A DNA stretch of 64,000 nucleotides from Humibacter sp049446075 (lineage in GTDB: Bacteria; Actinomycetota; Actinomycetes; Actinomycetales; Microbacteriaceae). Where the stretch lies: contig NZ_JBMSEB010000001.1 in assembly GCF_049446075.1 (NCBI RefSeq), forward strand, positions 2,604,001-2,668,000, in the 5' to 3' direction. Positions 24,349 to 32,685 of this stretch are shown in pieces. The translations under genes were made by a program, and so were the position numbers. The notes below the pieces were generated by a model that saw only the letters and a list, made by a program, of their open reading frames with translations, searched no databases and was not told the origin of the DNA. Position 1 is the first letter of the stretch. The number at the start of each line of letters is the position of its first letter.

Positions 24349-25305
24349 TCAACCTCGGCTATGCGCGGTTCGCGCGTAGGTGCGCCGCCCGCGGAACCGC
24401 AGGGTGGTGCGCAGCAGCGTGGCGGCCAGAGCCAGCACCACGATCGTCGCCACGAAAATGATCGTCGCCGTGGCGTAGACGGCCGGCGTCGCGCCGTACT
24501 GCAGCGTTCCGTATAGGTAGACCGTGAGCACGTTCACCGTCGGCGTGGAGAGGAAGTTGGCGATCACGACGTTGTCGAATGCGAACGTGTAGGCGATGAG
24601 TGCGGCTGCGACGATCGCCGGTCCGAGTTGAGGCAGCACGACGAGGCGCAGGGTGGCGAAGCGGGATGCTCCCAGGTCGGATGCGGCATCCTCCACCGCC
24701 GCTTCGAGCGTCAGCACGCGCGCACGGATGACGAACGCGACCACCGAGATGCTCGGCGGCGTGAGCGCTGCGATCAGTGTGAACTCGCTGAGCGGAATGC
24801 GAGTCTCGGTGTAGAAGAGGAGCAGCGAGACGCCGAGCACCGTGTCGGGAACGATGAGCAGGATGTACGTGAGCGCGCCGAGCAGACGGCGCACGCTGCG
24901 ATTCGGGTTGCGGGCCAGCTCGAAACCGAGCACGGTGCCGATCACGACGGCGATCACGGCCGCCCAGAACGCGACGACCAGGCTCGTCTGGGTCGCCTGC
25001 GCGATGGTCGGATCCGTCACCGCCTGCGCGTACCAGTCCCACGAGAAACCCGTGAAGGCCGAGGTCTGCTTGCCCGCCACACCCTCGTTGAACGAGTACA
25101 CGATCGCGGTCACGATGGGCGCGAACAGGAAGACCACCGCTAGCCCGAACCAGAGCCACAGCGCGAGACCGGTTGCCGCACGGGTGCCCCGCCGAGCGTT
25201 GTCGGCCGTCGCTTTCGGCCGCAACGGCGCTCCTGAGGCGCCCGAAAGTGACGGCGGAGTCGAGGATGCCCGTTGCCCACCCTCGTAGCGCTGCTCCGCG
25301 GTCAT
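24349..25305 (-). CDS. potC: Spermidine/putrescine-type ABC transporter permease (PotC-like)
   Basis: A 318-residue inner-membrane permease. The first 50 residues are a polar extension, then helices begin at WLWFGLAVVFLFAPIVTAIVYSF. FSWDWYAQAV and the cytoplasmic coupling segment EDAASDLGASRFATLRLVVLP are typical of PotC. It pairs with the permease at 25302-26159, whose stop overlaps its ATG (ATGA). The system imports polyamines or a related cation. No PotA ATPase gene is nearby. Confidence 0.9.
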   Translation of the reverse strand: MTAEQRYEGGQRASSTPPSLSGASGAPLRPKATADNARRGTRAATGLALWLWFGLAVVFLFAPIVTAIVYSFNEGVAGKQTSAFTGFSWDWYAQAVTDPTIAQATQTSLVVAFWAAVIAVVIGTVLGFELARNPNRSVRRLLGALTYILLIVPDTVLGVSLLLFYTETRIPLSEFTLIAALTPPSISVVAFVIRARVLTLEAAVEDAASDLGASRFATLRLVVLPQLGPAIVAAALIAYTFAFDNVVIANFLSTPTVNVLTVYLYGTLQYGATPAVYATATIIFVATIVVLALAATLLRTTLRFRGRRTYARTAHSRG

Positions 25306-26159
25306 GCCTCACCACCGTCGCCGGTCGCTTCGAAGCCGCGGGTGAGTCGCACCAGCAGGCCCACGATCACCGCGATCACCAGCACGAGCAGCACGACCAT
25401 GGCGGAACCGAGAGCGTAGTTCTGCGACTGCACGTACTGCGCCGAGATGGCCTGAGCCAGGAACAGCCCCTTGTTGCCGCCAAGCAGCACAGGGATCACG
25501 AGTTCACCGAGCATGGGCACCGCCGTCAGCAGCGCAGCCGTCGCGATGCCGGGCCGGCTCAGCGGCACGATGACGGTCCAGAACGTGGCAGAAGGGGACG
25601 CGCCCAGGTCCTGACTCGCCTCGACCACCTCCGGTGGGATGCGGTCGAGCACCACCGCGAGCGCGATCACCGCGATGGGCAGGTAGACGGCGATCGTGCC
25701 GATCACGACGGCCGGGATCGAATCCAGCACGGTGAGAGGCGAGTGGAGCAGGCCGGCCGCGCGGAGCATCCGTTCGAGCGGACCCCCCTGAGCGAGCAGG
25801 ATCTGCCATGACATCACCCGGATCAGCAGGCTCGCCAGGTATGGCACCAGGATGAGCCCGAAAGCGACGAGCTTGAACCTCCCGCTGCGGCGGGCGATGG
25901 CGTACGCGATCGGGTAGGCGAAGAGCAGGCAGAGGGCGCTGCACCCGATCGCGAAGGCCAGCGTGCGCAGGAACGTCTCCAGATAGAGGGGTCCGAGCGC
26001 CTGCGCATAGTTGGCGAGTGAGAAGCCGAGCGTGACCGATCCGAAGCCGCTCGTGCCGAACGAGTAGACGAGCGTGAAAGCCAGCGGAACGAGGAACAGC
26101 ACTGCGAGCCAGGCGAGCGGGATGGCCGCCAGCACGTGGTCGCCCGTGTTGCGTCTCAC
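25302..26159 (-). CDS. potB: Spermidine/putrescine-type ABC transporter permease (PotB-like)
   Basis: A 285-residue permease with about six helices, beginning at GTG 26159 (RRNTGDHVLAAIPLAWLAV). The coupling segment EVVEASQDLGASPSATFWTVIVPLS is near residues 180-205 and PMLGELVIPVLLGG follows, both typical of PotB. ORFs extended further upstream run through a palindromic element and are not used. It is separated from its binding-protein gene by 275 bp that hold the nested palindrome and tandem repeats, an unusually long gap inside an operon. Confidence 0.88.
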   Translation of the reverse strand: MRRNTGDHVLAAIPLAWLAVLFLVPLAFTLVYSFGTSGFGSVTLGFSLANYAQALGPLYLETFLRTLAFAIGCSALCLLFAYPIAYAIARRSGRFKLVAFGLILVPYLASLLIRVMSWQILLAQGGPLERMLRAAGLLHSPLTVLDSIPAVVIGTIAVYLPIAVIALAVVLDRIPPEVVEASQDLGASPSATFWTVIVPLSRPGIATAALLTAVPMLGELVIPVLLGGNKGLFLAQAISAQYVQSQNYALGSAMVVLLVLVIAVIVGLLVRLTRGFEATGDGGEA

Positions 26160-26223
26160 AGTCCCTCCTCGCACCGACCCTATCCAGCCCGTCGCGTCGA
26201 CACCGGGACCGTTCAACCCAGCA

Positions 26224-26302
26224 CCGAAAACAGCAGATGTGACTGAGAACAGCAGAAGACCTGCTGTTCTCAGCGCGAGAGCGTGATCACTGCTGTTTTC
26301 GG
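26224..26302. repeat. Nested double palindrome inside the polyamine operon
   Basis: Outer arms CCGAAAACAGCAG (26224-26236) and CTGCTGTTTTCGG (26290-26302) are perfect complements. Inside them CTGAGAACAGCAG (26243-26255) and CTGCTGTTCTCAG (26261-26273) form a second perfect 13-bp hairpin with a 5-base loop. All four arms share AACAGCAG. It lies between the binding-protein and permease genes. Confidence 0.8.
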
Positions 26303-26333
26303 CGGGGCTGGTCAGCGGGCCGGCCCGCTGGCC

Positions 26334-26400
26334 TGCTGGTGACCGTAGTGTGCTGGTGACCGTAGTGTGCTGGTGCCCGTAGTGTGCTGGCGCTCGTGGT
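26334..26400. repeat. 17-bp tandem repeat
   Basis: The unit TGCTGGTGACCGTAGTG occurs twice exactly (26334-26350, 26351-26367), once with one change (26368-26384) and once more degenerate (from 26385). It is non-coding, in the gap between the binding-protein gene and the nested palindrome. Copy number may vary between strains. Confidence 0.75.
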
Positions 26401-26434
26401 TGGTGCCCGAGCCTGCCGGCGGCGTGGTCTGTCG

Positions 26435-27577
26435 CTACGCGCCGGCGGCGGCCTGCACCTTGTTCTGGATGTCTTGGAACGTGGGATAGGTGTCGGGGTT
26501 CACGATGAAGCTCGTGAGCTTGTCGAAGTCGACGTTGGGTCCGCCGAAGATGAGCTCGGATTGCTTCACATTCGACGGCACCTTGTTCTTCAGCCCGTTC
26601 AGCGACGCCGGGTAACCGAGATAGACGGTTTCGTTGACCTGCACGGTCGGCGTGAGCTGGTACTCCAGGAATTGATAGGCGCGCTCGACGTCGGGCGCGC
26701 CCTTCGCGATCGAGAAGCTGTCCACCCACAGCTCGCTCGTCGGTCCGGGAACGACCCACTTGAGCTTCGGGTTGAGCAGGATGGCGTTGCGCGCGTACGC
26801 CTGGTTGGCCTGCGCGAGCACGATTGCCCCGCTCGCCATGGCATTGGCATCGAACGCTGAGAACGTCTTGACGTGCTTGGCGAAGCCGGTGAGAAAGTCC
26901 TGCGTGCCCTGAATGTCGCTGATCTTCTTGGTGTTCCAGTCCTTGCCCTGGATCCACAGCGCCGGCCCGACGGTCTCTTCGGCCGCGCTCGTCATGCGGA
27001 TGCGCCCGCTCACGCCCGGCTTCGCGCCCGCGTCGAAGAAGTCCTGCCAGGTCTTGATCTCGCCACCCGTGGCATCCGGGTCGTAGACGACACCGAGCAG
27101 ACCCCAGTCCTTCGGGATCGAGTACTTGTTGCCCGGGTCGTAGTTGCGGTTGAGCAGCGACTGGTCGAGGTTCTTGAGGTTGAGACGGCCGTGGTCGAGC
27201 TCCTCGAGCAGGCCCTTGTCGGAGATCTGCTTGATCCAGCTCGACGACGGAACCACGACGTCATAGCCGGCACCGGCCGCAGAGTTCAGCTTCGTGTAAA
27301 GCGTGTTGTTGTCGGTGTAGGTCGAGATCTTGGGCGTCACGCCGTACTTCTTGGCGTACGCGGCGAGATCGGCCTTCGAGAAGTAGTCCGGCCAGCTGTA
27401 GATGTTCAACTGGCTCGTCAGCTTGGCGGATGCCGTTCCCGACGATCCCGACCCAGGCGACGAGCAGGCCGCGAGGAACGCGGCAACCGGGGTGAGGGCC
27501 GCGGCACCCAGAACCGTGCGACGGCTGACGGTTTTGGCGAGCGTGGAGTCGACGCCTGCTCCGGCTGACGTGCTCAT
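26435..27577 (-). CDS. potD: Polyamine-type ABC transporter substrate-binding lipoprotein (PotD-like)
   Basis: A 380-residue binding protein. The signal carries SRRTVLG at 18-24, resembling a Tat motif, and the lipobox LAAC with Cys38, followed by a Ser/Gly linker. The mature start LTSQLNIYSWPDYFSKADL is the hallmark of PotD/PotF proteins (IYxWxDY). Further family segments are YDVVVPSSSWIKQ and DWGLLGVVYDPDA. It captures spermidine, putrescine or a similar compound outside the membrane. It is the first gene of the importer operon, divergent from an MFS gene. Confidence 0.92.
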   Translation of the reverse strand: MSTSAGAGVDSTLAKTVSRRTVLGAAALTPVAAFLAACSSPGSGSSGTASAKLTSQLNIYSWPDYFSKADLAAYAKKYGVTPKISTYTDNNTLYTKLNSAAGAGYDVVVPSSSWIKQISDKGLLEELDHGRLNLKNLDQSLLNRNYDPGNKYSIPKDWGLLGVVYDPDATGGEIKTWQDFFDAGAKPGVSGRIRMTSAAEETVGPALWIQGKDWNTKKISDIQGTQDFLTGFAKHVKTFSAFDANAMASGAIVLAQANQAYARNAILLNPKLKWVVPGPTSELWVDSFSIAKGAPDVERAYQFLEYQLTPTVQVNETVYLGYPASLNGLKNKVPSNVKQSELIFGGPNVDFDKLTSFIVNPDTYPTFQDIQNKVQAAAGA

Positions 27578-27822
27578 GTCGGTTCCTTTGCTGTGGAATC
27601 CGCCGCGGCGGCCTGCATGACGGGTCAGCCGCCCCGGACGCTGGACGTGAAATAGGGATGCCTCAACCCTCAAACGTAGTGAACGCACCCGGCAGTGGAG
27701 CCGTAAGCGGTCACCCGGCGTAACGCGGTGCGGGTTCGCAGCAGGGGCGACAGCCAATAACGCACGTCGTGAACCTCGGCAACGGGGCTGGCGATGTCGC
27801 AGGCATCCGAGAGGCTTGATGG

Positions 27823-29220
27823 GTGGGGAACGGATATCGAGAAGGGACCACGAGGGCCGACACGCTGAGCCGGGCACGTCGGCGCTGGACGCTCCTGGCA
27901 ACCGGGCTGGGCTTCGCCGTGGTGCAGCTCGACGTCAGCGTCGTGAACGTTGCGATCAAGCCGATAGGCGACGAGCTCGGCGCCGGCGTCGCGGCCCTGC
28001 AATGGATCGTCAGCGCCTACACCATCGCGTTCGCGGCATTCATTCTCAGCGCCGGCGCGCTCGGCGACCGGATCGGCGCAAAGCGCGTGCTGATCGGCGG
28101 ATTCGCCCTCTTCACCATCGGATCGCTTGGCTGCGCCCTTGCGCCAGGCATCGGCCTGCTGATCGCGACCCGCTGTGTGCAGGGCATGGGTGCTGCGGCG
28201 CTCGTGCCGTCGTCGCTCTCCGTGCTCTCGCACACCTACACGGATGCCCGCAGCAGGGCCGGCGCCATAGGCATCTGGGCGCTTGGGGGCAGAGCGGCGC
28301 TCTCCGGCGGTCCGCTCGTTGGTGGAGTGCTCATTCAGACACTCGGGTGGCGGTGGATCTTCTACATCAACCTTCCGCTCGCCCTGTTCGGCATCGCCGC
28401 CGTGGCGTTCGCGGCCAGAGAGACCACACGCACCACGACGCGGAGGCTGGATGCCGCCGGCCAGGTGCTCGCGGTCGTCACCCTCGGCATCCTCACCGCG
28501 GCGATCATCGAGGGCGGTGAGTTCGGCTTCGCGAACCCGTTCGTGGTGACTGCGCTCGCCGTTGCCGTCTGTGCGGGGGCGGCGTTCGTTCTCGTTGAGC
28601 GGCGCTCGCGGCATCCGATGCTGCCGCTGGGTCTCTTCCGTTCCCGTCTGTTCCGCTGGAGCGTGACGATCGGACTGTTCGTGAACATCGCCTTCTACGG
28701 CTTCATCTTCGCGCTGAGCCTCTACTTCCAGCGCGTTCAGCACGCATCCGCCCTGCTCACCGGTCTCGGCTTCCTGCCCATCACCGTGGCAGTCATGCTG
28801 AGCAACGCGTACGCGGCCCGATTGCAGGACCGCTTCGGAAGCGTGGCCTGCGTCGTGGTGTCCGCCGCCGTGATCGCCGTGTGCGCAGGCGGGCTTTTGT
28901 TCGCCGATCCGGGCATCCCGTACGCGGCGATCGTCGCGCAGCTGGTCGGCCTCGGAGGTGGTCTCGGAGTGATCGTGCCGATCATCACCTCGACGGTGCT
29001 CGCGAGCGTCGGCGCGGAACGGTCGGGAATCGCGTCGGCGACGCTCAACACAGCCCGCCAGACGGGCAGCGCACTTGGTGTCGCCGTCTACGGATCCCAG
29101 CTCGGCCGATCCATCGTCGGCGGCCTGCGGGTCGATCTGCTGATCACCGTCGCGCTCGCGGCGCTCGTGCTGTTGTGCGGCACACGCCTCGGCGAGGCCC
29201 GGGACGGACGCCCGGCCTAG
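27823..29220 (+). CDS. MFS transporter (DHA2 family)
   Basis: A 465-residue exporter related to the one at 4685-6175. Signatures: LDVSVVNVAIKPIGDELG in helix 1, AGALGDRIGAKRVLIGG between helices 2 and 3, RCVQGMGAAALVPSSL in helix 4, and WRWIFYINLPLALFG. It has about 14 hydrophobic segments and is located in the inner membrane. GTG at 27823 is used as start with GAGAGG upstream; this choice is uncertain. It is divergent from the polyamine importer and could export polyamines or a drug-like compound, but nothing in the sequence fixes the substrate. Confidence 0.9.
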   Translation: MGNGYREGTTRADTLSRARRRWTLLATGLGFAVVQLDVSVVNVAIKPIGDELGAGVAALQWIVSAYTIAFAAFILSAGALGDRIGAKRVLIGGFALFTIGSLGCALAPGIGLLIATRCVQGMGAAALVPSSLSVLSHTYTDARSRAGAIGIWALGGRAALSGGPLVGGVLIQTLGWRWIFYINLPLALFGIAAVAFAARETTRTTTRRLDAAGQVLAVVTLGILTAAIIEGGEFGFANPFVVTALAVAVCAGAAFVLVERRSRHPMLPLGLFRSRLFRWSVTIGLFVNIAFYGFIFALSLYFQRVQHASALLTGLGFLPITVAVMLSNAYAARLQDRFGSVACVVVSAAVIAVCAGGLLFADPGIPYAAIVAQLVGLGGGLGVIVPIITSTVLASVGAERSGIASATLNTARQTGSALGVAVYGSQLGRSIVGGLRVDLLITVALAALVLLCGTRLGEARDGRPA

Positions 29221-29226
29221 CCGGCG

Positions 29227-29535
29227 TCAATCGAGGACGGGCGGTTCCAGATCGCGCAGCACCGACTGAAGGTCGGTTTCGTCGAACGCGGTCATCGACG
29301 AGTCGAGCCGGATGGCGTGATAAACGTGGTCGACACGTTCCACGTAGCCGACGAGACACCGCGCGTCGTTGGAGGGGAAGCGTGGGTCGACCACGCACCA
29401 GCGGTTCGCCCCGATGCGCTGCAGTGCGACATGAACCGTGGACTCGTTCGCCTCCGGCTCTGGCAACGGCTGGGGCGCGCCGGAGTTCGGCGCGGTGTTC
29501 TGCGTCATGCCTTCAGATAACGTGCTCTCGTACAT
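29227..29535 (-). CDS. Conserved hypothetical protein
   Basis: A 102-residue soluble protein, or 93 residues from the second ATG at 29508. The N-terminal third is polar and Pro/Glu/Asn-rich. The rest (TVHVALQRIGANRWCVVDPRF to a DLQSVLRDLEPP end) looks like a small compact domain. I do not recognise the family; similar proteins seem typical of Microbacteriaceae. It starts 22 bp downstream of the broken decarboxylase gene on the same strand and may be co-transcribed with it. Codon use is like its neighbours, supporting a real gene. Confidence 0.65.
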   Translation of the reverse strand: MYESTLSEGMTQNTAPNSGAPQPLPEPEANESTVHVALQRIGANRWCVVDPRFPSNDARCLVGYVERVDHVYHAIRLDSSMTAFDETDLQSVLRDLEPPVLD

Positions 29536-29556
29536 CGTTCCCAGGGGTTGCCCTTC

Positions 29557-30998
29557 TCACCCGCGTGTGACCCGGATGGTCTTCATGGTCGGATCTGCGG
29601 CGTCGGGGATCACCATGCCGGCCTGCACGCCGGAGGTGAGATAGTCCAGTACCGCCGACTTGATGCGCTCCCCGGGCAGCAGCATCGGGATGCCGGGCGG
29701 GTATGGCGTGATCTGCTCGGCGCAGGTGCGGCCGGCGGCTTCCGAGCACGGTACGACCTCCACCGGCGTGCCGGTTGCACCATCACCGTCTCCAAGTCCG
29801 AGGGTGACGGCAGGTCGATCGCAGGCGGAGCAGGCATGCCGGCAGCGGCATCCGCGAGGGCCTCCAGGGATTCCACGAGCCGGTCGACCGTCTCGTCGTC
29901 GTCGGCCTGCGACAGAAGAGCCTCGATGCGCCGGTGGTCGCTCGTGCCGGTGTCGATGCGCCGGTTCTCGCGCAGCCAGTCCTGCGCCTGGTAGCCCGAG
30001 ATGCCCAGTTCGCTCACATCGATGAGGATGTGCATGGGGTCGAGATCATGGGACGCCTCGACGCTGAGCAATTCGTCGTGCAGCACGACCATGCCAGGGA
30101 TGCCCGGAATCCGCTCACGCGTCCGCTCGGTCAGCTGCAGCGCGGCATCCAACAGTTCCCGCCCGTGCTGCACCATCTGCCTGCGCCAGCCGTCGATCGC
30201 CGCGTACAGCAGCACGTTCGAGCTCGTGCTCGCGAGCACGTCTGCGCACTGCTGGAGCCGCACCGGGTCGACGAGGCCGCCCTGCAGGTGGTACACCGAC
30301 CCCTGCTCGAAGCCCATACCCATCTTGTGCACGCTGACGACGCAGATGTCGGCGCCGGCATCCATGGCCCAGGTGGGCAGGTCTGGATGGAACGGCAGGT
30401 GTGCGCCCCACGCCTCATCGACGATGACGGGTTTGCCCCTGCCATGCGCGAGATCGACGATGGCCTTGAGGTCGCCGCACGTGCCATAGGGCGTCGGGCT
30501 CGTGACGAAAACGGCCGAAGCATCAGGATGCCTGTTCAGGGCATCCTCCACTTGCTCGGGCCCGGGCGGGTGGGCCAAGTGCAGCTTCTCGTCGTAGCGG
30601 GGCGTGATCCACCGCGGTTGCAGGCCGGAGAGCACAAGTCCTGAGATGACGGACTTGTGTGCGTCGCGGCCCATGAGGATCTCACCCTCGCCGCGGGTGA
30701 CGGCGAGGATGGAGGCCTTCACCGACAGGGAACTGCCGCACGTGGAGAAGAATGCGTGCTCGGCGCCGACGGCATCCGCCATCAGGTTCTGCGCCTTCTT
30801 CAGGTAGCCGTTCGACGACGAACGGTCGTCGAGGCCGGACGTGGCGAGCACGTCGTTGGCCATGGCATCCCCGAGCACCTCGACCACCCGCGGATCGGCT
30901 CCTCTGCCCTGCCGGTGTCCCGGTGGAGTGTATCCGTAGCGACCTGAGGCACGATGTTCGGCCAGCGCGTCGAGCACTGGCGCTTCGTCGTGGTTCAT
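29557..30998 (-). pseudogene. Orn/Lys/Arg decarboxylase, frameshifted
   Basis: A fold-type I PLP-dependent decarboxylase of the ornithine/lysine/arginine group, about 480 residues if intact. The N-terminal part reads normally: GYTPPGH, the TCGSSLS phosphate-binding turn, VDEAWGAHLPFHPDLP and the PLP-lysine motif SVHKMGMGFEQGS. After PSPSDLETVM near 29781 the frame drifts into unrelated Arg-rich residues. The expected C-terminus (EVVPCSEAAGR, ITPYPPGIPMLLPGE, AGMVIPDAADP) continues in another frame and ends at 29557. About 26 bases stand where relatives have about 36, so a deletion near 10 bp fits better than a single-base error. The product would lack its C-terminal domain, so loss of function is likely but unproven. 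Confidence 0.75.
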
Positions 30999-31074
30999 GG
31001 TGCTCGTTCCTAATGCGGTGCCGGGAAGACTCGATGTGCGCAGGCGATCGGCCCGCGAACCGCCATTACGTACG

Positions 31075-31109
31075 GATGCGGCGGCGCGACTCAAGCGCGC
31101 CGCCGCATC
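31075..31109 (-). terminator. Perfect 14-bp hairpin terminator
   Basis: GATGCGGCGGCGCG (31075-31088) and CGCGCCGCCGCATC (31096-31109) enclose a 7-base loop, downstream of the small membrane protein gene and upstream of the decarboxylase start. Confidence 0.65.
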
Positions 31110-31145
31110 AAACGAACTCGGACGGTGTGGATAAGGCCCTGCGGG

Positions 31146-31316
31146 TCAGACGTTCCTTCTGATGAACCGCATGAGTCCGACGATGATGGCGATGATCAGC
31201 ACGATGATGCCGATCCATAGCAGCCAGCTCGCCACTTTGATGAAGATCCCGAGGAAAAGCAGGATCAGTCCCACAATGAGCAGAATCACAGCCAAAGCAA
31301 CCATGTGAGTCACCAT
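31146..31316 (-). CDS. Small two-helix membrane protein (DUF6131-like)
   Basis: A 56-residue protein (52 from the second ATG at 31304) made almost entirely of two hydrophobic segments, AVILLIVGLILLFLGIFI and LLWIGIIVLIIAIIVGLM, with a basic end RFIRRNV. This pattern matches the short DUF6131-type proteins common in actinobacteria, of unknown role. A perfect terminator follows it. It lies 62 bp downstream of the SDR gene on the same strand and could be co-expressed with it. Confidence 0.65.
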   Translation of the reverse strand: MVTHMVALAVILLIVGLILLFLGIFIKVASWLLWIGIIVLIIAIIVGLMRFIRRNV

Positions 31317-31378
31317 GGCAGTAGCTGAACAAGTGCGATACCCCTTGCGAGAACCCCACCTTCTGTGATTTGCGGCCA

Positions 31379-32239
31379 TCAGCCTTTCGAGACATTGCGC
31401 CAGTCGTCGCTTTCGATCACCGCACCTGCCTGACTGCCCATTTGAAGCATCCCGCCGTCGACGACCCATGACGCGCCCGTCACATACGAGGCGGAAGGCG
31501 AGGCGAGGAACGCGATGACGGCTGCGACCTCTCCGGCGGCGCCCGGCCGGCCGAGCGGGATGCCCGCGCGATGCGTTGTGCTGACATCGGCATCCGTCGC
31601 GTCGTTCATGGGTGTGGCGATCTCGCCGGGGGCGACCGAGTTCGACGTGATGCCGTAGTGCCCCAATTCGATGGCGATGGTCTTCATGAGCCCACCGAGC
31701 CCGTGCTTGGCGGCGTCGTAGGCGGCGAATCCGGCAAGGGGCTGGTGTTCGTGCACACTGGTTACCGCGATGAGGCGGCCGCCCCTCCCGCCATCGACCA
31801 TGCGCCGCGCGGCGCGCTGGATGCAGACGAAAGCGCCGTCCAGGTCGGCGAGCACCGTGGTTCGCCAGGTGTCCCAGTCGGTGTCGAAGAAGGCGGGTCC
31901 GCCGTTGATGCCCGCGTTGTTCACGAAGACGTCCAGCCCGCCGAGACGCTCGGCCAGGTCGTCGATGACGTCTCCGCACTGCGGCGCCTCCGTGGTGTCG
32001 AGCCGAGTCACCTCGGCCGCGCGGCCCAGCTCGCGCACGAGTCGGGCCGTCTCCTCGGCGCCGTCGGCGTCTGAGTGGTAGGTGATGCCGACATCCATTC
32101 CGGCCCGGGCCAGCGCGACAGCCGTCGCACGGCCGATGCCGGAGTCGGAGCCCGTCACGATGGCCGTGCGCGGGCTGAATTCCGAGCCTGGGACGCCGGA
32201 ACCGCTCGTTGCAGAGGTGTTCTGATTGGTATCGCTCAC
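31379..32239 (-). CDS. SDR family oxidoreductase
   Basis: A 286-residue classical short-chain dehydrogenase/reductase. TGSDSGIG (about 29-36) binds NAD(P), NNAG is at about 107-110, and the catalytic set is Ser in VTSVHEH, then YDAAK near residue 170. The N-terminal 22 residues are a Ser/Thr/Gly-rich extension. It ends with the ASYVTGASWVVDGG segment typical of glucose-1-dehydrogenase-like members. It is a cytosolic enzyme of unknown substrate. The gene is divergent from a small acidic protein gene; the 223 bp between them hold the promoters but no motif I can name. Confidence 0.9.
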   Translation of the reverse strand: MSDTNQNTSATSGSGVPGSEFSPRTAIVTGSDSGIGRATAVALARAGMDVGITYHSDADGAEETARLVRELGRAAEVTRLDTTEAPQCGDVIDDLAERLGGLDVFVNNAGINGGPAFFDTDWDTWRTTVLADLDGAFVCIQRAARRMVDGGRGGRLIAVTSVHEHQPLAGFAAYDAAKHGLGGLMKTIAIELGHYGITSNSVAPGEIATPMNDATDADVSTTHRAGIPLGRPGAAGEVAAVIAFLASPSASYVTGASWVVDGGMLQMGSQAGAVIESDDWRNVSKG

Positions 32240-32462
32240 GTGGTCGTCCTTTCGTGTCGCGAAGCAGGCAATCGTGTTCCCGCCGCATGCGAAAGGGGTT
32301 GCGGCGGCCCTGCGCCCGCCGAAGGCACACGCCGTTGCCCGCCGACGGCAGCCGGCGGCGGGTCAGTATGCGCTGCCGCCAGTTGCCTCGCAACGGCTGG
32401 CCGGCATGCGCACGAACCGGTGATGTTGATGCCGAACGTTTGCAGTCCCGAAAGGAAGAAGC

Positions 32463-32669
32463 ATGAGCGACACGAACGGACAGCCGGACCCCGACCTGCG
32501 CACCGAGCCGCTGGAGGGTGAGCCGTTGCCCGACCAGCACGTGCCGGCCAAGACCAGCACGGCCGAGGAGAACCAGGCGGCCGATCAGGTGGACGAGGAG
32601 GACCGTCCGCGGCCGTCGACGGATGCCGAGACGCAGGAGGACACCGTGTCGGGAGGCCCGGCCGACTGA
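32463..32669 (+). CDS. Small acidic hydrophilic protein
   Basis: A 68-residue protein rich in Asp, Glu, Pro and Gln with no hydrophobic core (LEGEPLPDQH, DQVDEEDRPRPSTDAETQ), so probably disordered. GAAAGGAAGAAGC precedes the ATG, a good ribosome site, which supports it as a real gene. I do not recognise a family. Its position between an SDR and an aldo/keto reductase suggests a stress or stationary-phase protein, but this is weak inference. Confidence 0.65.
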   Translation: MSDTNGQPDPDLRTEPLEGEPLPDQHVPAKTSTAEENQAADQVDEEDRPRPSTDAETQEDTVSGGPAD

Positions 32670-32685
32670 GCATTGGTGGCCGTCG

